Origin: DATAFF01 sp963744915
GTDB taxonomy: Bacteria > Pseudomonadota > Alphaproteobacteria > Rhizobiales > Aestuariivirgaceae
Direction: 5' to 3'
DNA length: 64,000 nucleotides
NCBI GenBank assembly: GCA_963744915.1
Contig: CAVUUY010000025.1
Span: 39,155 to 103,154, forward strand
The stretch's first letter is position 1; the number at the start of each line of letters is the position of its first letter. Position numbers and translations under genes: made by a program. Positions 38,714-47,552 of the stretch are shown here, one piece after another. Below the pieces are notes generated by a model. The model was not told where the DNA came from and did not search any database. It saw only the letters and a program-made list of their open reading frames with translations.

Positions 38714-41272
38714 TTGCCCGGCGGCTTCGAAGCACTCTCCCCTCGCGACCCCGTTCTCTCCCAAGAAGGGGACGGGGAAGGCGATCGAAAGCTGCCGTCA
38801 TTCGTGCTCGACTGGTTCGCGGCGCGCGGGTGGATACCGCGGCGGCATCAGATCGACGTGTTCGCCAAGGCGCGCGCCGGCAGCTCGGTGCTGCTGGTCG
38901 CACCGACCGGTGGCGGCAAGACGCTGGCGAGCTTTTTGCCGTCTCTCGGCGACCTCGCGATCGCGGCCGGACAGGGGCTCAACACCCTTTATGTGTCGCC
39001 GTTGAAGGCGCTGGCGGTCGATATCGCACGCAATCTCGAACGGCCGGTGCGCGAGATGGGGCTTGCGATCACCATCGAGACCCGGACAGGCGATACGCCG
39101 CCCGCCAAGCGCCAGCGCCAGCGTCACCGTCCACCGGACATCCTGATCACCACGCCCGAGCAGGTGGCGCTGCTCATTTCCATGCCGGAGGCACCGCGCA
39201 TCTTCGGCACTTTGCGGCGGGTGATCGTCGATGAGCTGCATGCCCTCGCCTCTTCGAAGCGCGGTGCCCTGCTGTCGCTTGGCCTGGCACGGCTGCAGAC
39301 CCTCGCACCCCGTCATCGCCGCATCGGTCTTTCGGCCACCGTTGCCGATGTCGATGCGCTGCGCGCCTGGCTCGAGCCGCAAGGCAGCCAGGAGGGTGTC
39401 GTGGAACGCGCCGCCCTGGTGCAGGGTGCGGCCGGGGCCACTCCCGAGATTGCCATTCTCGACACCGACCACCGCATCCCCTGGGCCGGCCACTCGGCGC
39501 GCCACGGCATCGCCGACATCTATGGTGCGATCGAGCGCGCGCGCATGGCGCTGGTCTTCGTCAACACGCGATCGCAGGCCGAGACCATCTTCCAGCAATT
39601 GTGGACGGTGAACGAGGCGGCGCTGCCGATTGCGCTGCATCATGGCTCGCTCGATGCGACGCAGCGGCGCAAGGTCGAGGCGGCGATGGCGGCGGGAACG
39701 TTGCGCGCCGTGGTGGCGACCTCGACCCTCGATCTCGGCATCGATTGGGGCGCCGTCGACCTCGTGATCAATGTCGGGGCGCCGAAGGGGTCGAGCCGCA
39801 TCCTGCAGCGGATCGGCCGCGCCAATCACCGGCTCGATGAGCCCTCGCGCGCCCTGCTCGTGCCGGCGAACCGGCTCGAGGTCCTGGAATGCGAGGCGGC
39901 GCGAGCGGCAGTCATCGAGGGCGCTCAGGATACCGAGCCGCCGGCGCGCCTCAAGCTCGACGTGCTGTGCCAGCACATTCTTGGCGTCGCCTGCGCCGGG
40001 CCGTTCCATCCCGATATCCTCTATGGCGAGGTGCGCCGCAGCTACGTCTATCGGGAGCTCGAACGGGCAGTGTTCGACAAGGCGGTGGCATTCGTTTCGA
40101 CCGGCGGCTACGCGCTCAAGGGCTATGATCGCTATGCCAAGCTCCGGCCGCTTGGCGATGGCCGGCTGCGGCTTGCCCATCCGCGGCTCGCTCAGCAATA
40201 CCGCCTCAATGTCGGGACCATCGTTGCCGCCGAGATGGTCAAGGTGCGGCTGGTGCGACGACGCCGCGGCGGTCTCGAGGGGGCAAGCGCCCTGGTCGGC
40301 GGACGGGTTCTGGGCGAGGTCGAGGAATCGTTCATCGAGCAGCTGCGGCCGGGCGATACCTTCCTGTTCGCCGGCGAGGTGCTGCGCTTCGAGGGGCTGA
40401 ACGGGCTCGATGCAATGGCCAGCCGGTCGCGCGCCGCCGACCCGATGGTGCCGTCCTATCTCGGCGGCAGGTTCCCGCTCTCGACCTATATTGCCGGACG
40501 GGTGCGCGGCATGCTCGCCGATCCGATGAGCTGGGGCCACCTGCCGCCGCAGGTGCGCAATTGGCTCAATGTGCAGCGCTGGAAATCGCGCCTTCCCCGT
40601 AAGGACGAGATGCTGGTCGAGACCTTTCCACGCGGCAGCCGCCATTATCTCGTCTGCTATCCCTTCGAAGGCCGGCTGGCGCACCAGACGCTCGGAATGC
40701 TGGTGACGCGGCGGCTCGAGCGCATGGGGGCCCAGCCGATGGGTTTCGTCGCCAGCGATTATGCGCTGTCGGTGTGGGCGGTGCGCGACCTGTCGCTGAT
40801 GATCGCGGCGGGGAAGCTGTCGCTCGCCGAGCTGTTCGACGAGGACATGCTGGGCGATGATCTCGAGGCGTGGCTGCAGGAGTCGCATCTGATGAAGCGG
40901 ACCTTCCGCAATGCCGCGATCATTGCCGGGCTGATCGAGCGGCGCTCGCCGGGCCAGGAGAAGACCGGCCGGCAGACCACCTTCTCCTCGGATCTCATCT
41001 ATGACGTGCTGCGGACGCATGAGCCCGACCATATTCTGCTCCGGGCAGCCTTCGACGATGCGGCTACGGGACTGATCGATCTCGGCCGGCTGGCGCAGCT
41101 CCTGTCGCGCATCCGCGGCCTGATCGTCCACCAGCCGCTCGATGCGGTGTCGCCCCTGGCAGTGCCGGTGATGCTTGAGATCGGCCGCGAACCCGTTTAT
41201 GGCGAAGCTGATGACGCCCTCCTCGAGGAAGCCGCCAACGAACTCATCGACGAAGCCATGCGGCTCCTCTGA
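38714..41272 (+). CDS. Ligase-associated DEXH-box helicase (Lhr-like)
   Basis: An open frame of 852 codons encoding a superfamily 2 helicase of the Lhr group. Walker A is APTGGGKT, the Walker B box is DELH, motif III is GLSATV, and the C-terminal helicase domain has STLDLGIDWGAVDLVINVGA and RIGRANHR, followed by the Lhr winged helix and C-terminal block. The short form without the very long Lhr C terminus, next to PdeM, is the ligase-associated DNA repair helicase. No ligase gene is in the window. The start is unsure: TTG 38714 gives full length, but the true protein may begin up to 30 codons later, close to LPSFVLDWFAARGW. Confidence 0.9.
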   Translation: MPGGFEALSPRDPVLSQEGDGEGDRKLPSFVLDWFAARGWIPRRHQIDVFAKARAGSSVLLVAPTGGGKTLASFLPSLGDLAIAAGQGLNTLYVSPLKALAVDIARNLERPVREMGLAITIETRTGDTPPAKRQRQRHRPPDILITTPEQVALLISMPEAPRIFGTLRRVIVDELHALASSKRGALLSLGLARLQTLAPRHRRIGLSATVADVDALRAWLEPQGSQEGVVERAALVQGAAGATPEIAILDTDHRIPWAGHSARHGIADIYGAIERARMALVFVNTRSQAETIFQQLWTVNEAALPIALHHGSLDATQRRKVEAAMAAGTLRAVVATSTLDLGIDWGAVDLVINVGAPKGSSRILQRIGRANHRLDEPSRALLVPANRLEVLECEAARAAVIEGAQDTEPPARLKLDVLCQHILGVACAGPFHPDILYGEVRRSYVYRELERAVFDKAVAFVSTGGYALKGYDRYAKLRPLGDGRLRLAHPRLAQQYRLNVGTIVAAEMVKVRLVRRRRGGLEGASALVGGRVLGEVEESFIEQLRPGDTFLFAGEVLRFEGLNGLDAMASRSRAADPMVPSYLGGRFPLSTYIAGRVRGMLADPMSWGHLPPQVRNWLNVQRWKSRLPRKDEMLVETFPRGSRHYLVCYPFEGRLAHQTLGMLVTRRLERMGAQPMGFVASDYALSVWAVRDLSLMIAAGKLSLAELFDEDMLGDDLEAWLQESHLMKRTFRNAAIIAGLIERRSPGQEKTGRQTTFSSDLIYDVLRTHEPDHILLRAAFDDAATGLIDLGRLAQLLSRIRGLIVHQPLDAVSPLAVPVMLEIGREPVYGEADDALLEEAANELIDEAMRLL

Positions 41273-41945
41273 GCTCACCCGCATCCGGGTGGGCGGTCTC
41301 GAATTCGTGGCCGATCTCACCGGCGCGCTCTACGCGCCGGACTACCGGGCGCTGCTGGTGGCCGACCTGCATTTCGAGAAGGGATCGAGCGGGGCGCGCC
41401 ATGGCGTTCACCTGCCGCCCTACGACACCCGCTCGACGCTTGCGGCAGTCATGGCGGCGGTCGCGCGCCACCGCCCGGAGCGGTTGCTGGCGCTCGGCAA
41501 CTCGTTCCACGACCGGGCTGGTCCCGACCGGCTCGACGATGCCGACCGGGCGGCCATCGCCAGGCTCGGCGATGCGGTCGAAATGATGTGGATCACCGGC
41601 AATCATGACCGCTCCCTGCCGGCGAGCCTCGGCGGGCGGGTTGCGGAGGAGATTGCGCTCGGGCCGGTGATGCTCCGCCACCAGCCGCGAAAGCGTCCGA
41701 CATGCGAGATCGCCGGCCATCTGCATCCGGTGGCAACGGTGACGCGGCGCGGGCGGAGCCTCAGGCGGAAGTGCTTCATCGGCGACGGCGCGCGCCTGGT
41801 CATGCCGGCATTCGGCGCCTATGCCGGAGGTCTGAGCGTCCTGTCGGCAGCCTTCGAGGCGCTGTTTCCCGAGCAGCACTTCCAGGTGTGGATGATCGGG
41901 GGGCGCGCCATTCACCTCTTTCCCGCCAACCGCGTGTCGCCTTAG
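41211..41945 (+). CDS. pdeM: Ligase-associated DNA damage response endonuclease PdeM
   Basis: A calcineurin-like phosphoesterase of about 244 residues. The metal motifs are VADLHFEKGSS (D-x-H), LALGNSFHD (the GN-x-x-HD variant seen in PdeM), ITGNHDRS and AGHLHP. PdeM is encoded with the Lhr-like helicase and a DNA ligase in a repair module. The start is uncertain: ATG 41199 or 41211 would overlap the helicase gene by about 60 bases, while a GTG near 41289 would give a short N terminus beginning just before GGLEFVADLTGAL. It is followed after 12 bases by a convergent gene. Confidence 0.85.
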   Translation: MTPSSRKPPTNSSTKPCGSSELTRIRVGGLEFVADLTGALYAPDYRALLVADLHFEKGSSGARHGVHLPPYDTRSTLAAVMAAVARHRPERLLALGNSFHDRAGPDRLDDADRAAIARLGDAVEMMWITGNHDRSLPASLGGRVAEEIALGPVMLRHQPRKRPTCEIAGHLHPVATVTRRGRSLRRKCFIGDGARLVMPAFGAYAGGLSVLSAAFEALFPEQHFQVWMIGGRAIHLFPANRVSP

Positions 41946-41957
41946 GCCCCACGGGCG

Positions 41958-42404
41958 TCAGCCGACGGCGATGAGGCGGGTCAGCACGAGCAGGACCGGG
42001 ATTACCGCGAGCACGGTCAGGAGGGCTCGGAGCCGGCCGAACCAGCCGGGCAGCGTGCCGCGTTCGGCGCTCAGGACATCGGCCAGCGCCTGGATGAAGA
42101 GCGCGGTGATGATCAGCGACAGGCCGATCGGCGGGGCAAGGAAAAAGGCAGCAAGGCCCATCATCACCGGCACCGCACCGCCGATCAGCTCGCGGGCCCG
42201 CTGGCGCTCGTTGACCGCGTTCAGCGCGACGCCCCAGCGAATGCCGCCGAGGAAGGCGAGCATCAGCCCGCCATAGGCCAAGGTCACGGCCAGCGACTGA
42301 CCCTCGGTCATGGCAAGACCGGTGAAGAAGCAGATGGCGGCAAGCCAGAACGGCAGCGCTCCAGCGATCCCGAGCCACAGGGCGGCAGGCGGCGTCGTCT
42401 CCAT
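41958..42404 (-). CDS. DUF3429 membrane protein
   Basis: A 148-residue inner-membrane protein with four to five hydrophobic helices. The GIAGALPFWLAAICFF start and the LAFLGGIRWGVAL motif are hallmarks of DUF3429, related to mitochondrial TMEM69. Function unknown. The open frame continues upstream to 42872, inside the PodJ-like gene; ATG 42404, just before METTPPAALWLG, is the family start. Confidence 0.85.
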   Translation of the reverse strand: METTPPAALWLGIAGALPFWLAAICFFTGLAMTEGQSLAVTLAYGGLMLAFLGGIRWGVALNAVNERQRARELIGGAVPVMMGLAAFFLAPPIGLSLIITALFIQALADVLSAERGTLPGWFGRLRALLTVLAVIPVLLVLTRLIAVG

Positions 42405-42457
42405 GGCCCGGCTTTTAGCCGATGCTTCCGGCCCGTCAAGCGTGGGAGGCAGCACGC

Positions 42458-45400
42458 TCATCCGGCCATCGCCTGCAGCTGCTCGAGCAAAGCGAGCGAT
42501 ACCATGCCGTTGACGGGCAGACCCCGGCGCAGCTGGAAAAGCCGGATGGCGTTGGCCGTCCGGTTGTCGAGCTTTGCCGCGGCGGTATCGATATCGAAGC
42601 CGAGGCGGGACAGCATGCTCTTGGTGCGGCGGACCATCTCGTCCTGGCTCAGCGGTCCGACCGGCGCCTGTTCGGCCGGCGTCCTCAGTTCGGCGGTCCA
42701 GTCGGGATCCGGCACCGACACGACATTGGCGTCGTGCCGCTGGGGCCGCGGCTGGAACGCGGCAGCACGGCGCGTTGCGGCATCGCTGTCGCGACGGGAG
42801 AGCGTCGCCCGCAGCACTTCGACCCTGGTCCTGGCATCGCTGTCGCCCTGGGCCGCGGCGACGGCATACCAATAGGCCGCCTCGGCCGCATTGCGCGCGA
42901 CGCCGAGACCGCGCTCATAGAGAATGGCCAGGTTGAACTGGCTGTCCTTCAGGCCCTGCAGAGCGGCCTCCCTGAACCATCGGGCGGCGGTCGCCATGTC
43001 CACTTGATGGCCGCTGCTGCCGGTCATCAGCACTGCCAGATTGTGCATCGCGCGGATATTGCCCTGTAGCGCCGCCTGTTCGTAATAGCGGGCGGCGGTG
43101 TCGGGATTGCGTCCGACACCGCTGCCGCGTTCGTAGAGCGTCGCGAGGCGGTATTGCGCCGGGGCAAGCCCCTGGGCGGCGGCGCGTTCGAACCAGCGGG
43201 CGGCCTCGGCCGCATCCCTTCCCATCGCACGACCGTCGAGAAATTTGCTTCCCACCACGAACTGGGCGATCCGGTCGCCGGTGCGCGCGGCCTGCCACAG
43301 GGTTGCGGCGATCCCGGCCGGTGTCCCGCCGAAGGTCGCCGGCGGAGCGGCCACGGCCGGCTCCGGCGATCCCGCCAGGGAGGCCGTGGCAATCCCGTCC
43401 AGCACCTCGTTGGCGGTGGTCCTGCCGGGGCGCTCGGGTGGATGCTCCGGCTCCGGCAGCTTGGGGGCGGCTGGCAGCGGATCCATCGTCGGCACGGGCG
43501 TGCCCTCAGGCCCGGCGGCCGGGCTTGTGGCCGAGGGCAGCGGCTTGCCCGGAGCCAGCTCGCGGCTGCCGACGGCGACGGCCGACACCACGGCGAGGAG
43601 CACGAGCCCCGCCATCAGCAGGCGCCGGCGCATGCTCCTGACCGGCGCTGCGGCATCGGGAATGGCAGCTTCACCAGCGCTGGTGCGCTTGCGGCGGAAG
43701 CGCGACAGCAGGCCTGGCGCGTCCTCCGCTCGGTTGCGGCGCCCGCCAACGGAGGGCTGCGCGGCCATGGCGGCGCGGCGGGCGGCGGCGATGAAATCAT
43801 GGCGCATGGCGGCAGCCTGCGCCTCCCCGACGGGCGGCTCGCCCTCGGCGGCGGCGGCGGAGGCCGGCTCGGAAGAGTTGCCGGGCGCCGGCGGCAGCGA
43901 CCAGTTTTCAACCGGCGGCAGGCGGAAGTCCGACAGCGCCGACGCCGGCTCGGTCTGGCGCTGGGCGGCGAGATGGGCCCGCACTGCCTGCTGCCAGGTG
44001 ACGGAGCGGGTCGCCGCGGTCTCCGGCTCGACATAGGCTGTCTCGGCCTGAAACTGCATCGCCGCGGCCCCCGGCGGCGATACCGTCTCCGGCGCCGGCC
44101 CGCGGGCTTCGAGCTCGCTCAGCTTGGCAATGATCTGCTCGAGCGTCTCGTGGACGGCGGCCAGGGTCTCCTGGCTGCGCTGGTCGGCCTGGGCGCTGGT
44201 CGCCCGGACCGCCGCGAGACCGTCCTCGAGGGCCCGAAGCTCCGGCGACGCTGCGCCAACGCCGCCCGCGCCATACTGCGCGAACACCCCATGGGCGACG
44301 CGGGCTGCCACATTCTCGGCCACCGCCGACATCTCGGCCCGCCCGCCCTCCAAGGCGCGATAAAGCTGGCCCATGGCATTCTCGAGCGTAGCGAGATGGC
44401 CGATGCGCCCCTCGACCGCGGCGACGCGCTCGTTGAAGTGGCTCATCTGGCGGTGGATGGCCTCGAGCACCGGGCCTGGCGGCGGCTCGGCCGCGCCGAG
44501 ACCGTGGATCGCCTCCTGCAGCAGATGCTGCTGCTCGAGGGCCTGACGCAGGCCGAGATCGACGGTGTCGATCCGCCGCTCGAGCTCGGCCAGCCCCGGA
44601 CCGAGCTCCATGTCGGGCCGCCGCCCGCCCGGCTCGCCGAGCTGAGCGACCAGCTGGTCGACGGTCTGGCCAAGCAGCCTGAGGTCGCGGTCGCTTGCGG
44701 TTTCGGCCTTGATGTCGTCGAAGCGCTGATTGAGGCTTTCGACCTCGGCGTCAAGCCGAGCGATGCCGGGCGGCGCCGCGGCAGCCCGCTCGGCGGCCTC
44801 GGCCTGCCTGGCGACGGCATCGAGCTTGCGCTCCAGGGCACGGACCTCGCGCTGGGCGACCGTCATGGCAACCTGCTCGGTGCGGCCGGCAAGATTGTCG
44901 CGTTCGACATCGCTCAGGCGGGAGGCGATATCGAACAGCCTCGACTCGAGCGCGGCCAGCGCCGGCCCGACCGTCGGCTCGTCGGCGGCGGCGCGCTGGC
45001 TCAGCTCGTTGAGCCTGAGCTGGATGGCGCGCAGCGCATCGCGATTGCGCCGCTCGCTGACCTCGAGGTGATCGACGATGTTGCGGAGCGCCAGCTCGAG
45101 CGCGGCATGGGCCGGCTCGCCCTGGGCGGCGGGCTGTGCCGCCTCTTCGGCAAGCTCGGTCAGCTCGCGGCCAAGCACGTCGATGCGGCTCAGGATCTCC
45201 CCGATCGTGTCGCTTGTGCGCTGCTCGTGGCGGTCGAGCCGGTCGAGAATGGTGCGCACCGCCTGATCGGCATTGCGGGCCACCGGCCGCGGGCCGGCCA
45301 TGAAGCGGCCGACCGCAGTCTCCTGCTCGCTCTCGGTCAGGGCGTTGAGCTTGTCGGCGAGACTCTCCAGGCGGTCCTCCATTTCGGACCGCCCCATTTC

Positions 45401-45649
45401 GGGCCGCCCCATTTCGGACCGCCCGGTCCGGTCGGCCCGACGGCCCGGCCGGCGTCCGGCCGGCGGGGCATCGCCCATGCGGCGCCGTGCCACGGCCGGC
45501 TGCGGGGGATGGTCCTCGTCTGACTGGTCGAGAATGACCGCATTCAGCCATTCGCCCAGCGTCATGCCGGCACGGCGGGCGGCTTCCTTGGCGGCATCGC
45601 GCGTTTCCGCGTCGATGCCCTTCACGCTCCAGGGAATTCCCGGCTTCAT
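42458..45649 (-). CDS. PodJ-like polarity protein with Sel1 repeats and peptidoglycan-binding domain
   Basis: A 1063-residue bitopic protein. The N terminus (RRAGMTLGEWLNAVILD) is typical of PodJ-like proteins of Hyphomicrobiales. A long charged coiled-coil region (about 80-560) follows, then a Pro-rich part and one membrane segment near residues 675-695 (LLMAGLVLLAVVSAVAVGS). Outside it lies a Sel1-repeat stack at about 795-950 (units such as AARWFERAAAQGLAPAQYRL). The C-terminal 65 residues form a peptidoglycan-binding domain (MLSRLGFDIDTAAAKLDNRT). In Caulobacter, PodJ sets the pole for flagellum and holdfast; here a role in polarity or division is inferred from the domain order. The start is ATG 45649, with 274 bases of divergent intergenic DNA before the MerR gene. 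Confidence 0.88.
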   Translation of the reverse strand: MKPGIPWSVKGIDAETRDAAKEAARRAGMTLGEWLNAVILDQSDEDHPPQPAVARRRMGDAPPAGRRPGRRADRTGRSEMGRPEMGRSEMEDRLESLADKLNALTESEQETAVGRFMAGPRPVARNADQAVRTILDRLDRHEQRTSDTIGEILSRIDVLGRELTELAEEAAQPAAQGEPAHAALELALRNIVDHLEVSERRNRDALRAIQLRLNELSQRAAADEPTVGPALAALESRLFDIASRLSDVERDNLAGRTEQVAMTVAQREVRALERKLDAVARQAEAAERAAAAPPGIARLDAEVESLNQRFDDIKAETASDRDLRLLGQTVDQLVAQLGEPGGRRPDMELGPGLAELERRIDTVDLGLRQALEQQHLLQEAIHGLGAAEPPPGPVLEAIHRQMSHFNERVAAVEGRIGHLATLENAMGQLYRALEGGRAEMSAVAENVAARVAHGVFAQYGAGGVGAASPELRALEDGLAAVRATSAQADQRSQETLAAVHETLEQIIAKLSELEARGPAPETVSPPGAAAMQFQAETAYVEPETAATRSVTWQQAVRAHLAAQRQTEPASALSDFRLPPVENWSLPPAPGNSSEPASAAAAEGEPPVGEAQAAAMRHDFIAAARRAAMAAQPSVGGRRNRAEDAPGLLSRFRRKRTSAGEAAIPDAAAPVRSMRRRLLMAGLVLLAVVSAVAVGSRELAPGKPLPSATSPAAGPEGTPVPTMDPLPAAPKLPEPEHPPERPGRTTANEVLDGIATASLAGSPEPAVAAPPATFGGTPAGIAATLWQAARTGDRIAQFVVGSKFLDGRAMGRDAAEAARWFERAAAQGLAPAQYRLATLYERGSGVGRNPDTAARYYEQAALQGNIRAMHNLAVLMTGSSGHQVDMATAARWFREAALQGLKDSQFNLAILYERGLGVARNAAEAAYWYAVAAAQGDSDARTRVEVLRATLSRRDSDAATRRAAAFQPRPQRHDANVVSVPDPDWTAELRTPAEQAPVGPLSQDEMVRRTKSMLSRLGFDIDTAAAKLDNRTANAIRLFQLRRGLPVNGMVSLALLEQLQAMAG

Positions 45650-45775
45650 CCGCGCTGTCTTTCCATGTCAAGCTCCCCGACCCGCTTCACGCTGCAACGA
45701 CTCACTTTGGGCCTTTTTTCCCCGCTGCGGTGTTGGTCAATTGGTTAACGGGTTTGGTAAACATTCCGTTAAGTC

Positions 45776-45790
45776 GCCCCCGAAGGGGGC
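45776..45790. other. Perfect GC hairpin in the podJ/merR divergent region
   Basis: GCCCCC at 45776-45781 and GGGGGC at 45785-45790 enclose a three-base GAA loop. It lies in the region between two divergent starts, so it is not at a gene end. It could lie in an untranslated leader of either gene or be a regulator site. Confidence 0.5.
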
Positions 45791-45923
45791 TTGAAATCCG
45801 CCCAAGAACGTCGCATGACCGTCGCAAAGAAATGACCTCAGCGTCATTGATCCACCCATGCGCCGCAAGGCGCGGCTGACCGGCAGGACTCCGTCACGCC
45901 TTCCGCCAATCGACAGGGACAAG

Positions 45924-46361
45924 ATGAAACAGGACATACAGGACCGGCCCGGTCGTGATCGAACCTATTCGATCACCGACCTTTGCCGGGAATTCAACGT
46001 CACACCGCGGACTTTGCGGTTCTACGAGCAGAAGGGGCTGCTGTCGCCGGCGCGGCGCGGCTGGACCCGGCTGTTCAGCTATCGCGACCGGGCGCGGCTG
46101 CAGCTGATCCTGCGCGGCAAGCGGGTCGGCTTCGCGCTCGAAGAAATCAAGGAGATGCTCGATCTCTACAATCTGAAGGACGGACAACTGACCCAGCTCC
46201 GGGTCGCTTCCACCAAGCTCAAGGACCGGCTCGTCGGGCTGAAGAAGCAGCGCCACGAAATCGAGGAAGCGATTGCCGATCTCGAACGCACTTGCGATAT
46301 CGTCGACGGCATGCTGAAGGAACGGGAAACGGCGTTGCCGCTCAAGACGGCGGCGCGGTAA
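45924..46361 (+). CDS. MerR family transcriptional regulator of beta-oxidation genes
   Basis: A 145-residue MerR-type regulator. The helix-turn-helix is YSITDLCREFNVTPRTLRFY with the wing EQKGLLSPARRGWTRLFSYR, followed by the dimerisation helix LRVASTKLKDRLVGLKKQRH. It has no metal-binding Cys set, as in LiuR/PsrA-like regulators of acyl-CoA metabolism. Its stop is 23 bases before the acyl-CoA dehydrogenase start, so it probably controls the operon it heads. ATG 45924 is chosen over the upstream in-frame start at 45858, which adds unconserved residues. Confidence 0.88.
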   Translation: MKQDIQDRPGRDRTYSITDLCREFNVTPRTLRFYEQKGLLSPARRGWTRLFSYRDRARLQLILRGKRVGFALEEIKEMLDLYNLKDGQLTQLRVASTKLKDRLVGLKKQRHEIEEAIADLERTCDIVDGMLKERETALPLKTAAR

Positions 46362-46384
46362 GCCCATCGGGGGAAGAATTCGCC

Positions 46385-47542
46385 ATGTCGGTCCTCGGTC
46401 TGCCCAAACCTTCATGGATGACCGAGGAACTCGACATGCTGGCCGACCAGTCGCGCCGGTTCTTCGAGACCGAGTGCCAGCCGCATTATGAGCACTGGGA
46501 GAAAGAGGGGCAGATCGATCGCGCGGTCTGGCTGAAGGCGGGTGCGCTCGGATTGCTCGGCGCCGAGGTGCCGGAAGCCTATGGCGGACCGGGCGGCAGC
46601 TTCGCCCATGACGCGGTCATTACCTTCGAGGCCAACCGCGCCGGCATCGATGGCTGGGGCGGCCCGCTCCATAACGCCATCGTCATCCCCTATATCGTCC
46701 ATTATGGCTCCGAGGAGCAGAAGCAACGCTGGCTGCCCAAGCTGATCTCGGGCGAATCGATCGGGGCGATTGCCATGACCGAGCCGTCCGGCGGCTCGGA
46801 TCTGCAGAGCGTCAAGACGCAGGCGCGGCGCGACGGCAACCACTATGTCATCCGCGGCGCCAAGACCTTCATCACCAATGGCGCGACGGCGGATCTCGTC
46901 ATTACCGTCACCAAGACCGATCCCACCCAGGGTGCCAAGGGGATCTCGCTGTTCGTGGTCGAGCCAGCCGAGGTGGAAGGGTTCCGGCGGGGTCGCAAGC
47001 TCGACAAGATCGGGCTGAAGTCGAACGACACCTCGGAGCTGTTCTTCGACGATGTGCGGGTGCGCGCCGACGCCCTGCTCGGCTCGGAGCAGGGCCAGGG
47101 CTTCATCCAGCTCATGCAGCAGCTGCCGCAGGAGCGGCTCCTCATCGCGATCTATGCGATGGCGCGGATCGAACGGGCGCTGACCGAGACCCTGGCCTAT
47201 GTCAAGGAGCGCCGCGCCTTCGGCCAGCGGATCATCGATTTCCAGAACAGCCAGTTCGAGCTGGCCGAATGCAAGACCGAGGCGGTGATGGCGCGGGTGT
47301 TCATCGACCATTGCATCGAGCGGCACCTGAGGGGCGAGCTCGATACCGCCACCGCATCCATGGCGAAGTACCGGCTCACCGATCTGCAATGCATCATCAT
47401 CGACCGCTGCCTGCAGCTGTATGGCGGCTATGGCTACATGAACGAATTTCCGATCGCCCGCATGTATCGCGACGCCAGGGTGGAGCGCATCTATGGCGGC
47501 ACCAACGAGATCATGAAGCTCCTGATCGCCCGCAGCTTGTGA
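46385..47542 (+). CDS. Acyl-CoA dehydrogenase
   Basis: A 385-residue flavoenzyme for the first step of beta-oxidation. IAMTEPSGGSDLQSVKT and FITNGATADLVITVTK are FAD/substrate signatures; RRAFGQRIIDFQNSQFELAE and the base region IYGGTNEIMKLLIARSL (catalytic Glu) follow. Length is normal. It is followed by the thiolase gene after 10 bases. Electron transfer flavoprotein genes are not in the window. Confidence 0.93.
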   Translation: MSVLGLPKPSWMTEELDMLADQSRRFFETECQPHYEHWEKEGQIDRAVWLKAGALGLLGAEVPEAYGGPGGSFAHDAVITFEANRAGIDGWGGPLHNAIVIPYIVHYGSEEQKQRWLPKLISGESIGAIAMTEPSGGSDLQSVKTQARRDGNHYVIRGAKTFITNGATADLVITVTKTDPTQGAKGISLFVVEPAEVEGFRRGRKLDKIGLKSNDTSELFFDDVRVRADALLGSEQGQGFIQLMQQLPQERLLIAIYAMARIERALTETLAYVKERRAFGQRIIDFQNSQFELAECKTEAVMARVFIDHCIERHLRGELDTATASMAKYRLTDLQCIIIDRCLQLYGGYGYMNEFPIARMYRDARVERIYGGTNEIMKLLIARSL

Positions 47543-47552
47543 GAACGCGCCG

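Noticed and set aside
38798..41320. 840-codon open frame antisense to the Lhr-like helicase
   Set aside because: The helicase motifs are complete on the plus strand; the antisense frame is a composition effect.
45740..45775. CtrA-like binding sites (TTAA-N7-TTAA) before the PodJ-like gene
   Set aside because: TTAA half-sites are present, but no pair has the correct seven-base spacing with TTAAC.
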